In this document: positions 16,663 through 25,409 of the stretch, in pieces
Layout: each line of letters begins with the position of its first letter
Numbering within the stretch: position 1 is the first letter of the stretch
Assembly (NCBI GenBank): GCA_035555595.1
Contig: DATMGK010000073.1
Coordinates: 1 to 64,000, forward strand
Direction of reading: 5' to 3'
Length of the DNA: 64,000 bases
Origin: Croceibacterium_A sp035555595
GTDB lineage: Bacteria > Pseudomonadota > Alphaproteobacteria > Sphingomonadales > Sphingomonadaceae
The notes under the pieces: model-generated
Told to the model about the DNA's origin: nothing
Database searches by the model: none
What the model saw: only the letters and a program-made list of their open reading frames with translations
Position numbers and translations under genes: made by a program

Positions 16663-17617
16663 GGCTGCTATCGATACCCTTACAGGCCACCAGCAGTTCC
16701 TTGACCGCATCGACGCTGGTCTGGAAGTTCGCCTTGGCCGCATCGTCCAGTGCGATCTCGATCACTTCTTCCGCGCCATCCGCGCCGATCACCACCGGCA
16801 CGCCGACATACAGCCCGTCGAGGCCGTACTGGCCATCAACGTAGACCGCGCAGGGCAGGATGCGCTTCTGGTCGCCCAGATAGGCTTCGGCCATCGCGAT
16901 GGCGCTGGTGGCAGGGGCGTAATAGGCGCTGCCGGTCTTCAGCAGGCCCACGATCTCGCCGCCGCCGCTGCGGGTGCGCTGCACGATGGCGTCGATCGCT
17001 TCCTTGCTGGACTTGCCCATCTTCACCAGATCGTCGACCGGAACGCCGGAAATGGTGGTGTAGCTGGTGACCGGAACCATCGTGTCGCCGTGGCCGCCCA
17101 GAACGAAGGCGTTCACGTCCTTCACGGAAACGCCGAATTCCCAAGCCAGGAACGTGGCGAAGCGGGCGCTGTCCAGCACGCCAGCCATGCCGACGACCTT
17201 GTTGTGGGGCAGTCCGCTGAATTCGCGCAGCGCCCACACCATCGCGTCCAGCGGGTTGGTGATGCAGATCACGAAAGCGTCGGGCGCGTGCGCCTTGATG
17301 CCTTCGCCCACGGCCTTCATCACGGACAGGTTGATGCCCAGCAGGTCATCGCGGCTCATGCCCGGCTTGCGCGGCACGCCCGCGGTCACGATGATCACGT
17401 CCGCGCCCGCGATATCGGCATAATCGTTCGTGCCGGTGATCTTCGCGTCAAACCCTTCCACCGGGCCGCACTGGGAAAGGTCCAGCGCCTTGCCCTGCGG
17501 GATGCCTTCGGCGATGTCGAACAGGACGATGTCGCCCAGTTCCTTCTTCGCGGCGAGGTGGGCCAGAGTGCCGCCGATCATGCCGGCGCCGATAAGGGCG
17601 ATCTTCTTGCGAGCCAT
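16655..17617 (-). CDS. mdh: Malate dehydrogenase
   Basis: NAD-dependent oxidation of malate to oxaloacetate. The 320-residue product is of the LDH-like MDH type found in alphaproteobacteria. It has the dinucleotide-binding GAGMIGG at 10-16, VTAGVPRKPGMSRDDLLGIN with the substrate-loop arginines, the TNPLDAM strand, and the catalytic His in GGHGDTMVP near residue 176. It is the first gene of the minus-strand operon that runs on through sucD, odhA, odhB and lpd. Transcription probably starts in the 246-base gap upstream. Confidence 0.97.
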   Translation of the reverse strand: MARKKIALIGAGMIGGTLAHLAAKKELGDIVLFDIAEGIPQGKALDLSQCGPVEGFDAKITGTNDYADIAGADVIIVTAGVPRKPGMSRDDLLGINLSVMKAVGEGIKAHAPDAFVICITNPLDAMVWALREFSGLPHNKVVGMAGVLDSARFATFLAWEFGVSVKDVNAFVLGGHGDTMVPVTSYTTISGVPVDDLVKMGKSSKEAIDAIVQRTRSGGGEIVGLLKTGSAYYAPATSAIAMAEAYLGDQKRILPCAVYVDGQYGLDGLYVGVPVVIGADGAEEVIEIALDDAAKANFQTSVDAVKELLVACKGIDSSLG

Positions 17618-17863
17618 AGGTCAGCCGTATCCTTCAACCATGCGGGCAATTCGGGCTGCTGTTGAGCGTTTCCCATAAGCCCGCACGCGGGAAGGCGCTC
17701 TGCGCGACGGCGGGGAGGTAGGCCCGCCCACACCCTATTGCAACCGCGAAAAGCCGGTTAATGGCAAGTATTTATGCTATCAGTTCGCAATATCAATAAT
17801 ACCGCCACGAGATGACTCATGCGGCACTGATTTCACACTGATACGGCTCTCTTGCTGCCCGGT

Positions 17864-18253
17864 TCAACCGCCGGACTGGGCGAATTGCGGATCGACTTCG
17901 GAAAGCATCAGTGCGTTGCCGTCCGGGTCGTAGAAAGTCAGCAATTTTACCATGCCGGGAATCTCGCTGATCGGTCCATCCTGTCGCACGCCTGCCGCGT
18001 CCAGTTTGGCTTTACCGGCTTCGATATCCGTCACTCCGAAAGTCAGCGTCGCCCCGCCACCTTGTGGCACTTCCTCCACCTGGCTCAGGCCGACCGTCAC
18101 CTTGTCCACGCCCGTGGAAAGTTCGCACCACGCGATCTCGTCCATGCGATATTGCACGGTGAAGCCCAGCACTTGCGTGTACCATTCGATCGATCGGTCC
18201 AGATCGGTCACGCCCAGCGCGCAGGTCAGATAGCCGTCATAAGTCAGGGTCAT
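17864..18253 (-). CDS. VOC family (glyoxalase-like) protein
   Basis: A 129-residue vicinal-oxygen-chelate protein. It opens MTLTYDGYLTCALGVTDLDR and shows SIEWYTQVLGFTVQYR and the closing LLTFYDPDGNALMLSE with the metal-ligand Glu. Proteins of this AraC/HxlR-adjacent type often act on small reactive electrophiles, but the substrate here is unknown. It is divergent from an HxlR-type regulator, with 88 bases and an inverted repeat between them, so regulation by that neighbour is plausible. Confidence 0.87.
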   Translation of the reverse strand: MTLTYDGYLTCALGVTDLDRSIEWYTQVLGFTVQYRMDEIAWCELSTGVDKVTVGLSQVEEVPQGGGATLTFGVTDIEAGKAKLDAAGVRQDGPISEIPGMVKLLTFYDPDGNALMLSEVDPQFAQSGG

Positions 18254-18314
18254 GATCGTTCCTCATTGCTTGATCGTGCATTCACGGCGAATCGCTGACT
18301 AAAAGTATAGCACA

Positions 18315-18331
18315 TATCATTTTGTCTGATA
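18315..18331. promoter_or_regulatory. Candidate operator in the divergent VOC/HxlR promoter
   Basis: TATCA (18315-18319) and TGATA (18327-18331) form a perfect 5-base inverted repeat with a 7-base spacer. It lies in a locally AT-rich stretch 10 bases before the regulator start. It is placed as expected for an autoregulating winged-helix repressor, but short palindromes occur by chance. Confidence 0.35.
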
Positions 18332-18341
18332 GAGTGCCGTC

Positions 18342-18881
18342 ATGCCCACGACGGAAGACCTCATTCGCCTCAGCAGCGGGCGCTGGCTGGTTCCGTTGCT
18401 GGCGCTGGCCAGCGGGCAGGACGGGCTTCGTTTTGCGGAGGTGTTGCATCGGCTCGGGCTGGCGCGGGGTGTGGCGCGTGCCAGCCTTGATGCGCTGGTC
18501 GCCGGGGGCTGGTTGGCGCGCAATTCCGGGCACGGCCATCCGCTGCGACCCGAATACGTCCTCACGCAAAGGGGCGTTGCCGCCGGTGTGTGGGCGGAAC
18601 AGGTCATGGCGGCGCGGGAAGCACTGGGGTTGGCGCCCGATGCGCTCACGCGGTGGACGCTGCCGTTGGCCGGGCGCCTTGCCACGGGGGAGGCCCGGTT
18701 CGGAGAAATCTCGACCGCGCTTTCGCCGGTCAGTCCGCGCGCTCTGTCACTGACCTTGAAGGGTGCGCTGGCGCATCGGCTGATCGGGCGGCGGCTGGAA
18801 GATCGCTTTCCGCCCGTGCCGGTCTATGCTCTCACCTCGCGCGGCAGCGACTTGGCCCGGGCAATTTCCGCGCCGATGTAG
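18342..18881 (+). CDS. HxlR-like transcriptional regulator with two winged helices
   Basis: Predicted DNA-binding regulator. The 179 residues contain two similar winged-helix units in tandem. Unit 1 covers about residues 8-78 (GRWLVPLLALASG...FAEVLHRLGL...YVLTQRG). Unit 2 covers about 98-175 (WTLPLAGRLATGEARFGEI...RALSLTLKGA...VYALTSRGSDL). Each has the HxlR order: a leading Trp helix, a recognition helix after the F.E(I/V) turn, and a wing ending in LT.RG. Usual HxlR proteins carry one such unit and dimerise, so a fused pair could act as a pseudo-dimer. The likely target is the divergent VOC gene. Confidence 0.82.
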   Translation: MPTTEDLIRLSSGRWLVPLLALASGQDGLRFAEVLHRLGLARGVARASLDALVAGGWLARNSGHGHPLRPEYVLTQRGVAAGVWAEQVMAAREALGLAPDALTRWTLPLAGRLATGEARFGEISTALSPVSPRALSLTLKGALAHRLIGRRLEDRFPPVPVYALTSRGSDLARAISAPM

Positions 18882-18893
18882 CGCGGTGCGGGA

Positions 18894-20840
18894 TCAGCCA
18901 ACCAGCCGCTCGCGCGTTTCCCGCTCGCGTTCCTGCGACAGCAGCATCGCCGCCAGATAATCGGGCACGGCGCGGCTGAAATAGTATCCCTGGCCTAGCG
19001 TACATCCGGCGGCGCGCACGGCCTGTACCTGCTCGATCGTTTCCAGACCTTCGGCCACGATATCCATGTCCAGTGTCGCGCCCATTTCCGCCACCGCGCG
19101 GATGATCGCATCGCTCTTGCGCCCGATGTTGGGGCCGGAAACGAAGCTGCGGTCCACCTTGATCTTCTTGAACGGGAACTTGTTGATGTATCCCAGCGAT
19201 GAATAGCCGGTGCCGAAATCGTCCAGCGCGAACCGCACGCCTTCGCGCGCCAGATCGTCGATGAAGCGGGCGGTATTGGCGTCGTCGTCCAGGAACAGGC
19301 TTTCGGTCACTTCCAGTTCCAGCCTGCGCGGATCCAGATTGGCCTCGCGCAGCGCGCTCAGGATGCCCAGCGCCGCGCCGGGGGCCCTGATCTGTGCGGG
19401 GGACAGGTTCACGGCGATCGTCACGTCGTCCGGCCATCCCGCAGCCGCCTTCGCCGCCTGCGCGGTGATCCAGTTGCCCAGTGTGATGATGACGCCGGTT
19501 TCCTCGGCCACGGGGATGAACTCGTCCGGCCGCAGCTCGCCCTTTTCCGGGTGGAACCAGCGCACCAGCGCCTCGAACGTGCGGATGCGGCCGGTTTCCA
19601 GATCCACGATCGGCTGGAAGAAGATCGACAACTCGTCGCGCTGGATTGCCGCGCGCAGTTCGGATTCGATTTCCTTGCGCCGTACCAGATCGCGGGTCAT
19701 CGAATTGTCGAAGAAACAGATCTGGTTCCGCCCGCCGACTTTCGCGTGATAAAGCGCCAGGTCCGCGCCCTGCATCAGCGTGTCGATATCGGGCCCGTCA
19801 TCGGGCAGCAGGGCCACGCCCATCGATGCGGCGGCATCGATCCGCACGCCTTCCACCCGCGTCGGGCGCGAAACCTCGTCGGCCAGCGCGCGGGCCAGCC
19901 GTTCGCTTTCCGCCCGGTCGCACACTTGCGCCACCACGATGAACTCGTCGCCGCCAAAGCGCGCCACTGTCGCGGTCTCCGGGGCCGCCGCGCGCAGCCG
20001 GCCAGCCACTTCGTGCAGCACCTTGTCACCCACCGGATGGCCGAGGGTATCGTTGACTTCCTTGAACCGGTCCAGGTCCAGCCAGAACAGCGCCAGCTTT
20101 TCGTTCTGCGGCAGGACCATCAGCATTTCGACCATGTCCTGATTCAGCCCGGCCCGGTTGACCAGCCCGGTGACCACATCGGTGCGGGCCAGTTCGCGCA
20201 TACGATCGGCCATCTGCGCGCTGGCGTCGGCCGCGCGGATCTGTTCCTTCAGCGTGCGGAACACGTGCATTGTCACCGATGTCATCGCGAAGATCATCAG
20301 CGTGGTGGTCACGGCCAGCACGATAAGCGGCGGCGTGGCCACGATGGCGCAGGCTACCAGCACCGGGAACACCGCCAGTATCAACTGGCCTATCGCGATC
20401 ACCGGCCGCCCGGCATTGCGGGCCGAAATGCCGTTGGCGTAAGCCAGCGCATAGCCGAAGGCGAGCACCTCCACATGCGTTTCGCTATCGAACAGAATGG
20501 TCAGCGCGGCGATCGTGCCGGCCAGCAGGGCATAGCTGAACGCACCGGCTTCATAGACCAGTTCCAGAGTCCTGACGGAACGGCGCTTGTTGCTGGCGGA
20601 AAGCCAGTAAGCCAGCAACACGCGGGTTACGGCCACTACGTTCAGCGCCATGGCTGCGACGGTGATCCACACGCTTCCGCCCGACCATGCCGCCGTTGCC
20701 GCCACGGACATGCCGCACAGCGCACCGATCGTCAGGCTGACGGGCTGCGTGTAAAGCGTTTCCACGAGCTTCGCGCGCACGCGTTCGTCGCGCTCATCGC
20801 GCCCAAAGTAACCGGAAAAGATCTGCTTCAGCCGTTTGAT
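18894..20840 (-). CDS. Membrane-bound GGDEF-EAL protein (c-di-GMP turnover)
   Basis: Predicted to make and/or break cyclic di-GMP. About five transmembrane helices lie in the first 190 residues; then comes a GGDEF domain with intact ARFGGDEFIVV and DLDRFKEVNDTLGH; then an EAL domain with FEALVRWFHPEKG, NLSPAQIR and DDFGTGYSSL. Both catalytic signatures are kept. The start is unresolved: the conserved-looking KRLKQIFSGYFGRDERDERV segment has no in-frame ATG before it for more than 80 codons. AGGAG (20848-20852) lies seven bases before an ATC at 20840, used here as the boundary. GTG at 20780 or 20765 are the conventional alternatives. Confidence 0.9.
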   Translation of the reverse strand: MKRLKQIFSGYFGRDERDERVRAKLVETLYTQPVSLTIGALCGMSVAATAAWSGGSVWITVAAMALNVVAVTRVLLAYWLSASNKRRSVRTLELVYEAGAFSYALLAGTIAALTILFDSETHVEVLAFGYALAYANGISARNAGRPVIAIGQLILAVFPVLVACAIVATPPLIVLAVTTTLMIFAMTSVTMHVFRTLKEQIRAADASAQMADRMRELARTDVVTGLVNRAGLNQDMVEMLMVLPQNEKLALFWLDLDRFKEVNDTLGHPVGDKVLHEVAGRLRAAAPETATVARFGGDEFIVVAQVCDRAESERLARALADEVSRPTRVEGVRIDAAASMGVALLPDDGPDIDTLMQGADLALYHAKVGGRNQICFFDNSMTRDLVRRKEIESELRAAIQRDELSIFFQPIVDLETGRIRTFEALVRWFHPEKGELRPDEFIPVAEETGVIITLGNWITAQAAKAAAGWPDDVTIAVNLSPAQIRAPGAALGILSALREANLDPRRLELEVTESLFLDDDANTARFIDDLAREGVRFALDDFGTGYSSLGYINKFPFKKIKVDRSFVSGPNIGRKSDAIIRAVAEMGATLDMDIVAEGLETIEQVQAVRAAGCTLGQGYYFSRAVPDYLAAMLLSQERERETRERLVG

Positions 20841-20889
20841 CTCGCCGCTCCTAGAATCACGGCGATAACGGCAAGAGGTTTTCGACTCG

Positions 20890-21255
20890 TTAAGCTTTAC
20901 AAGTGGGAGTTTCCGCGCGCTTCGGGCTTTCGCCTTCCGTGCGGACCGCTGGAACGCGGGCGTCGCGCAAATCCAGTTCGCTGGCCATACGGCGGTCCAG
21001 CGCGCGGCAGACTTCCAGCCACCATTGATAGCCCTGACGGTCACCGGCGAAGAAGGCCGCCTCGGCCTGCTTGCGGGCGCGGCGGGCGGCTGACAGGCCA
21101 TGCTCGGCGAAATGGCGCAGGGCAGCGTGCAGAAGCGCATCCGTTGCCCAGCTCACCGCATTGTCGTTCGCGGGCAATTCGCGAATCCGGCGCCTGGCGC
21201 GCGCGCTCATGCGCGAAAGATTCGCGCCCGTTGATGCGGCAAAGCGGATGGTCAT
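20890..21255 (-). CDS. Conserved hypothetical protein
   Basis: Function unknown. The 121-residue product is basic at the N-terminus and mostly helical, with the segment HFAEHGLSAARRARKQAEAA then FFAGDRQGYQWWLEVCRALD. I recall similar short proteins from sphingomonads but know no role. It lies 49 bases upstream of the GGDEF-EAL gene on the same strand and could be its operon partner. The frame that continues that gene upstream overlaps this one out of phase and looks non-coding here, which supports this frame as the real one. Confidence 0.65.
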   Translation of the reverse strand: MTIRFAASTGANLSRMSARARRRIRELPANDNAVSWATDALLHAALRHFAEHGLSAARRARKQAEAAFFAGDRQGYQWWLEVCRALDRRMASELDLRDARVPAVRTEGESPKRAETPTCKA

Positions 21256-21538
21256 GCCGTCGGGCCTACGGGCGTTTCACCTAATCGGGGGTTGGCAGGA
21301 ATGGTTTCCGAAACCTTGCTTCGGATTTACCATAAATGCCTGATTTGGATGTACGATCCCGCCGACGGACGGACACGGAAGGGCAATTCCCGTCCGATCC
21401 GCCGGCAGTAGGCCCGCCACCTTGCGCAGGTTCGGCGGGTTGTCAGGTCAATGCCTGTCGCCGCCAGTATAACTGGACAGGCATATTCCTCGCATCCGCT
21501 GTTTTGCCGCCGTCCCAATGCAGGACAGCGGCCGGTAC

Positions 21539-23686
21539 CTATTCCCCGGTCAGGCCCCGGGCTTCCAGCATCGGGCCGACTTGCGGATCGCGCCCGGCAT
21601 AGTCGCGATACATCACGGCATAATCCTTGGTGTGGCCCTGTCCCAGGAAGGTCGCGCGCACATGATCGCCATTGGCACGGGTCACGCCGCCGTGGGTTTC
21701 GATCCAGTCCCATGCGTCGTGCGCCAGCATTTCCGTCCAGATATAGCTGTAATATCCGGCCGAATATCCGTTGGACCAGATGTGCCGGAAATAGGGCGAT
21801 CGGTAACGCGGCGGGATCGTATCCGTGTCCAGCCCGGTGGCGGCAAGGGCGCTGGTTTCGAACGGGCCAGCCGCCTGATCCGCGCGATTCGCGGCCAGAC
21901 GGTGCCAATCCATGTCCAGCAGGGCGGCGGCCAGCGTTTCCCCGAACTCAAGGCCCTGGTTGAAGTTGCCGGCAGCGTCCTTCTTGGCGATCAGATCCAC
22001 CGGCACCGGCGCGCCGGTCTGGTAATGCTTGGCGTAGTTCGCGCGGATCTCCGGCACCATCGCCAGATTCTCGTGGAACTGGCTGGGGAACTCCACAAAA
22101 TCGCGCGCGGTATTGGTGCCCGAAAGCGACGGATACTTCTGGTCCGCGAACATCCCGTGGATCGCGTGGCCGAATTCGTGGAACATCGTCTCCACCTCGT
22201 CCAGCGTCATCAGCGCGGGTTCGCCAGCGGCGGGGGCGGGCACGTTCAGCGTGTTGTGGATCACCGGCTTGTCGTTCAGCAGGTGCGATTGTTCCACGAA
22301 GTTGCCCATCCATGCGCCGCCCTGCTTATTGGCCCGCGCAAACGGGTCCATGTAAAACAGGCCCAGTTCGGTGCCATCGGCATCCTTCGCGGTATAGACG
22401 CGCATGTCCGGGTGATAGGTGGGGATGTCGTTACGGCGTTCGAAGGTCACGCCGTAAAACTTTGTCATTGCGAAGAAAACACCGTTCTCCAGCGTGTTCC
22501 ATACTTCGAAATACGGCTTCAGCGCGCTCTCGTCGAAGTCATATCGCGCCTGCCGAACCTTCTCCGCGTAATAGCTCCAGTCCCACGGCTGTAACGGCCC
22601 ATTCACGCCATCGGTGCGGGCCATTTCTTCCAGCATCCCCTTCTCGCGCGCTTGCGCGCCGGCCACGGCGGGGACGAAATCCTTCATGAAGCTCATGGCC
22701 TGCGCCGGGTCTTTCACCATGCGGTCGTACATCGCGTAAGTCGCGAAGTCTGGCAGGCCCAGCAGCGCCGCCTTGTCCGCGCGCAGGCGGGCCAGTTCCT
22801 TGATGATCCCGGTCAGGTCATAGGCGTCACCGCCATTGGCGCGGTTCACGCTCGCTTCGAACAGGCGGCGGCGAGTTTCGCGATTGGTCAGGCTGGTCAG
22901 CATCGGCTGCTGGGTGGTGTTGACCAGCGCCAGCGCGAACTTGCCCGGCTGGCCCATCTCGGTGGCCAGCGCGGCCGCCGCATCGATCTGTGCGTCCGTC
23001 AGCCCGGCCAGTTCCGCACGGGTGCCGAATATCGGGGCCTTGGCGGCGGTGGCTTCGGTCAGCTTCTGCGAAAACTGTGTTTCCAGATCGGCCAACCGCG
23101 CGTTGAACTGCTTCAGCTGTTCCTTCTGCCCGGCATCCAGCAGCGCCCCGGCATGGACGAAATCGGCATAGACCGTTTCCAGCAGCATCGCGTCTTCGCC
23201 GGTCATCGCGGCCGCCGCGCGGTCGTCGTGAACCGCTTTCACCCGCTGGAACAGCCGATCATTCAGGTAGATCGCGTCGGACAGCGCCGTCAGTTGCGGG
23301 GCCAGCGCGGCTTCCGCTGCATCCAGCGTGTCGTTGGTGTTGGCGGATGTAAGCTGGCTCAGCACCGTCATGGCGCGCGTCAGCATCTGTCCGCTGCGCT
23401 CCATCGCGACCAGCGTGTTGTCAAACGTCGGCGGCTCCGGATTATTGGCGATCGCCTCTATCTCCGCGCGCTTGATGGCAATTCCCTGCTCGACCGCCGG
23501 TTGCAGGTCGGTATCCTTAAATTTCGTGAAGTCCGGCGCGTGGAAGGGCAGGGCGCTCGGCTGCGCGAAATAGCCGGTCGCCTGCGGCATGGCGGCACTG
23601 GTGGCGGGCATGGTTCGATCCTCCAGGGTCGCGCAGGCAGGCAGCATGGCGGCCAGCGCGGCGCCGGCGAACAGTCGATGCATCAT
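21539..23686 (-). CDS. dcp: M3 family peptidyl-dipeptidase (Dcp-like) lipoprotein
   Basis: Zinc metallopeptidase that removes C-terminal dipeptides from short peptides. The 715-residue product has the zinc-binding MFHEFGHAIHGMF near residue 500, followed by the family block YPSLSGTNTARDFVEFPSQF and later HIWSNGYSAGYYSYIWTEM. The N-terminus carries a lipoprotein leader with lipobox LPAC (MMHRLFAGAALAAMLPACAT), so it should act in the periplasm attached to a membrane. Dcp of enteric bacteria lacks such an anchor. It is probably monocistronic. Confidence 0.93.
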   Translation of the reverse strand: MMHRLFAGAALAAMLPACATLEDRTMPATSAAMPQATGYFAQPSALPFHAPDFTKFKDTDLQPAVEQGIAIKRAEIEAIANNPEPPTFDNTLVAMERSGQMLTRAMTVLSQLTSANTNDTLDAAEAALAPQLTALSDAIYLNDRLFQRVKAVHDDRAAAAMTGEDAMLLETVYADFVHAGALLDAGQKEQLKQFNARLADLETQFSQKLTEATAAKAPIFGTRAELAGLTDAQIDAAAALATEMGQPGKFALALVNTTQQPMLTSLTNRETRRRLFEASVNRANGGDAYDLTGIIKELARLRADKAALLGLPDFATYAMYDRMVKDPAQAMSFMKDFVPAVAGAQAREKGMLEEMARTDGVNGPLQPWDWSYYAEKVRQARYDFDESALKPYFEVWNTLENGVFFAMTKFYGVTFERRNDIPTYHPDMRVYTAKDADGTELGLFYMDPFARANKQGGAWMGNFVEQSHLLNDKPVIHNTLNVPAPAAGEPALMTLDEVETMFHEFGHAIHGMFADQKYPSLSGTNTARDFVEFPSQFHENLAMVPEIRANYAKHYQTGAPVPVDLIAKKDAAGNFNQGLEFGETLAAALLDMDWHRLAANRADQAAGPFETSALAATGLDTDTIPPRYRSPYFRHIWSNGYSAGYYSYIWTEMLAHDAWDWIETHGGVTRANGDHVRATFLGQGHTKDYAVMYRDYAGRDPQVGPMLEARGLTGE

Positions 23687-23782
23687 ATCCGGATCTCCTG
23701 ACAGCCGGGTGGTTTCATTGGCAACCGCCTTAACGGGTGACGGCGCGGAAACAAGCCTGTCGGCATTCCGTATATCGGCCCC

Positions 23783-24322
23783 TCACGCTTTCAGCGGATA
23801 GGCCGTGACCGCCTCATAGTGCGCGCCCTCATGGCCCAGATGGCTTTCATACAGCGCAAAGCTTTCAGCCTGCCACGGCCCGGCGGTCAGATCGTTCCAC
23901 ACGGACAGCCAGTCGCCGATCGGGCCTGTCGAACGGTTGAGCCGCGCCAGCGTAATATGGGGCGTGAAACGTCGCGTCTCTCGCGGCAGGCCAGCCAGTT
24001 CGCACGCCCGCTCTACTTTCTGCCGCAGCGTTTCCAGCGGTTCCGTTGGCGGGACTTTGGCCCAGATCGTATGGGCCGCGCCTTTTTTCTCGAATGCGCC
24101 AACGCCCGTCACGCGCAGTTCAAACGGCGGCCGTTCGATCCGCGCCAGCCGTGCGGCCAGATCGTTGCCCACCGGCGTTTCCACTTCTCCGACAAAGCGC
24201 AGGGTCAGATGCAGCGCATCTTCGTCCTGCCAGCGTGCGCCTTCCACCCCCTCCATTGCATCGATCAGCCGGTCGCGAACGGATGCGGGCGGGCGGATGG
24301 CTATGAACAGGCGATGCGGCAC
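23783..24322 (-). CDS. thpR: RNA 2',3'-cyclic phosphodiesterase (2'-5' RNA ligase family)
   Basis: Member of the 2H phosphoesterase superfamily that opens 2',3'-cyclic phosphates on RNA. The 179 residues start MPHRLFIAIRPPASVRDRL and carry the two required H-x-T-x motifs, HLTLRFVGE near residue 39 and HITLARL near residue 125. The length is normal. It has no obvious operon partner: the M3 peptidase lies downstream and a divergent regulator upstream. Confidence 0.9.
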   Translation of the reverse strand: MPHRLFIAIRPPASVRDRLIDAMEGVEGARWQDEDALHLTLRFVGEVETPVGNDLAARLARIERPPFELRVTGVGAFEKKGAAHTIWAKVPPTEPLETLRQKVERACELAGLPRETRRFTPHITLARLNRSTGPIGDWLSVWNDLTAGPWQAESFALYESHLGHEGAHYEAVTAYPLKA

Positions 24323-24485
24323 GGGTGCATTCTAGGCGATGCTCGGGAACCGAAAAAGACTAGTCCATTATGCTGCGGAATAGCGTTGCGGGGGATTCAA
24401 TCCTTCCCCCCTGGCTCTCGAATCGGTTAGGGTCGGGAACGAGGGGTCGATACGGACGGTTTGTTGGCCGTTTCGACAAGGGGCG

Positions 24486-24995
24486 ATGATGGGCGACGAA
24501 CATTTCGACGGCAGGAATCTGCTGGGCGAACTCACTGCAAAACAGCGGGAGGTGATGGATCTGCTGATCCAGCACCAGACGTCGAAGGAAATCGCGCGCC
24601 AGCTCGGTATCTCTCCGCATACGGTCGATCAGCGGGTGCAGTTTGCGCGCGACAAGCTCGGCGTGCGTTCGCGGGGGGAGGCGGCGGCCGTCTATCGCCG
24701 TCTGGTGGAAACATACGAACAACCGACATATGAAAATTCCTATATCGCGGAACCGGCCGGGTCTGACGAAAAGGCACTGGGCTCGTTCCGGGGTCGTAGC
24801 CGCCCGGAACGGGTCCAACCCGCCAGGCCAGATAGCCCGGTGGCCGATATTCAGGTCGTGCCTGAGTTGTTCGAAGGCCGTTACGGCACGTTGATGAGGA
24901 TGGGGGCGATTGTCGCGATCGCGGTGTTCCTCGTCATTTTCGTGCTCGGCGGTCTGGCCATTTTCTCGCAGCTTTCACAGCTGATGGCCGCATAG
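24486..24995 (+). CDS. LuxR-type HTH regulator with C-terminal membrane anchor
   Basis: Predicted one-component regulator tied to the inner membrane. The DNA-binding domain is N-terminal (residues 15-65: LTAKQREVMDLLIQ...SKEIARQLGISPHTVDQRVQ), matching the GerE/LuxR helix-turn-helix. A polar linker follows, then one transmembrane helix near residues 139-163 (AIVAIAVFLVIFVLGGLAIF) close to the end. No receiver or ligand domain is present. AAGGGG precedes a double ATG; either could be used. Two small hypothetical genes follow on the same strand and may form a unit with it. Confidence 0.85.
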   Translation: MMGDEHFDGRNLLGELTAKQREVMDLLIQHQTSKEIARQLGISPHTVDQRVQFARDKLGVRSRGEAAAVYRRLVETYEQPTYENSYIAEPAGSDEKALGSFRGRSRPERVQPARPDSPVADIQVVPELFEGRYGTLMRMGAIVAIAVFLVIFVLGGLAIFSQLSQLMAA

Positions 24996-25029
24996 CGGAT
25001 TTCGAACAGCTCATCTTCGATCTGCACTG

Positions 25030-25365
25030 ATGGAGTGCGATATGGCGATGAATGTTCCCGTTGCGCGGATGCGCATCTCTCGCGACATTGACGAGGCCGA
25101 AAGGGCGCTCGACGAAACGCTGCTGCGCTATTCCTCGCTGTTCACCACGATGGTTTCGGCCCGGCGTGAAACGGGTTGCGATCCCTTCACCGGGCACGAG
25201 GCGCTGTTGCGCCTGTCGAAATCTCAGCAGGCCCTGCTCGAAGCCGGCGGCAATCTCGCCCGCGTTCACGGTACGCTGCTGGATGTGCAGCGCGAAATGG
25301 GCATCGCCGACGACTGCCCTCCGCGCGGCGGGCTCGAAGGCGTGGATGAAAGGGTTTCAGGCTGA
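25030..25365 (+). CDS. Hypothetical cytoplasmic protein
   Basis: Function unknown. The 111 residues (or 107 from the second Met, MAMNVPVARM) are predicted largely helical and have no leader. The recognisable core is RISRDIDEAERALDETLLRY followed by FTTMVSARRETG and LSKSQQALLEAGGNLARVHG, which looks like a two-helix bundle. It lies 34 bases after the membrane-tethered LuxR-type regulator. Its position suggests an operon partner, but nothing else supports a role. Confidence 0.7.
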   Translation: MECDMAMNVPVARMRISRDIDEAERALDETLLRYSSLFTTMVSARRETGCDPFTGHEALLRLSKSQQALLEAGGNLARVHGTLLDVQREMGIADDCPPRGGLEGVDERVSG

Positions 25366-25409
25366 GACTCGCCGGGGCAGCGGCCGGGTGATAATCGCGG
25401 CCGCACTGC

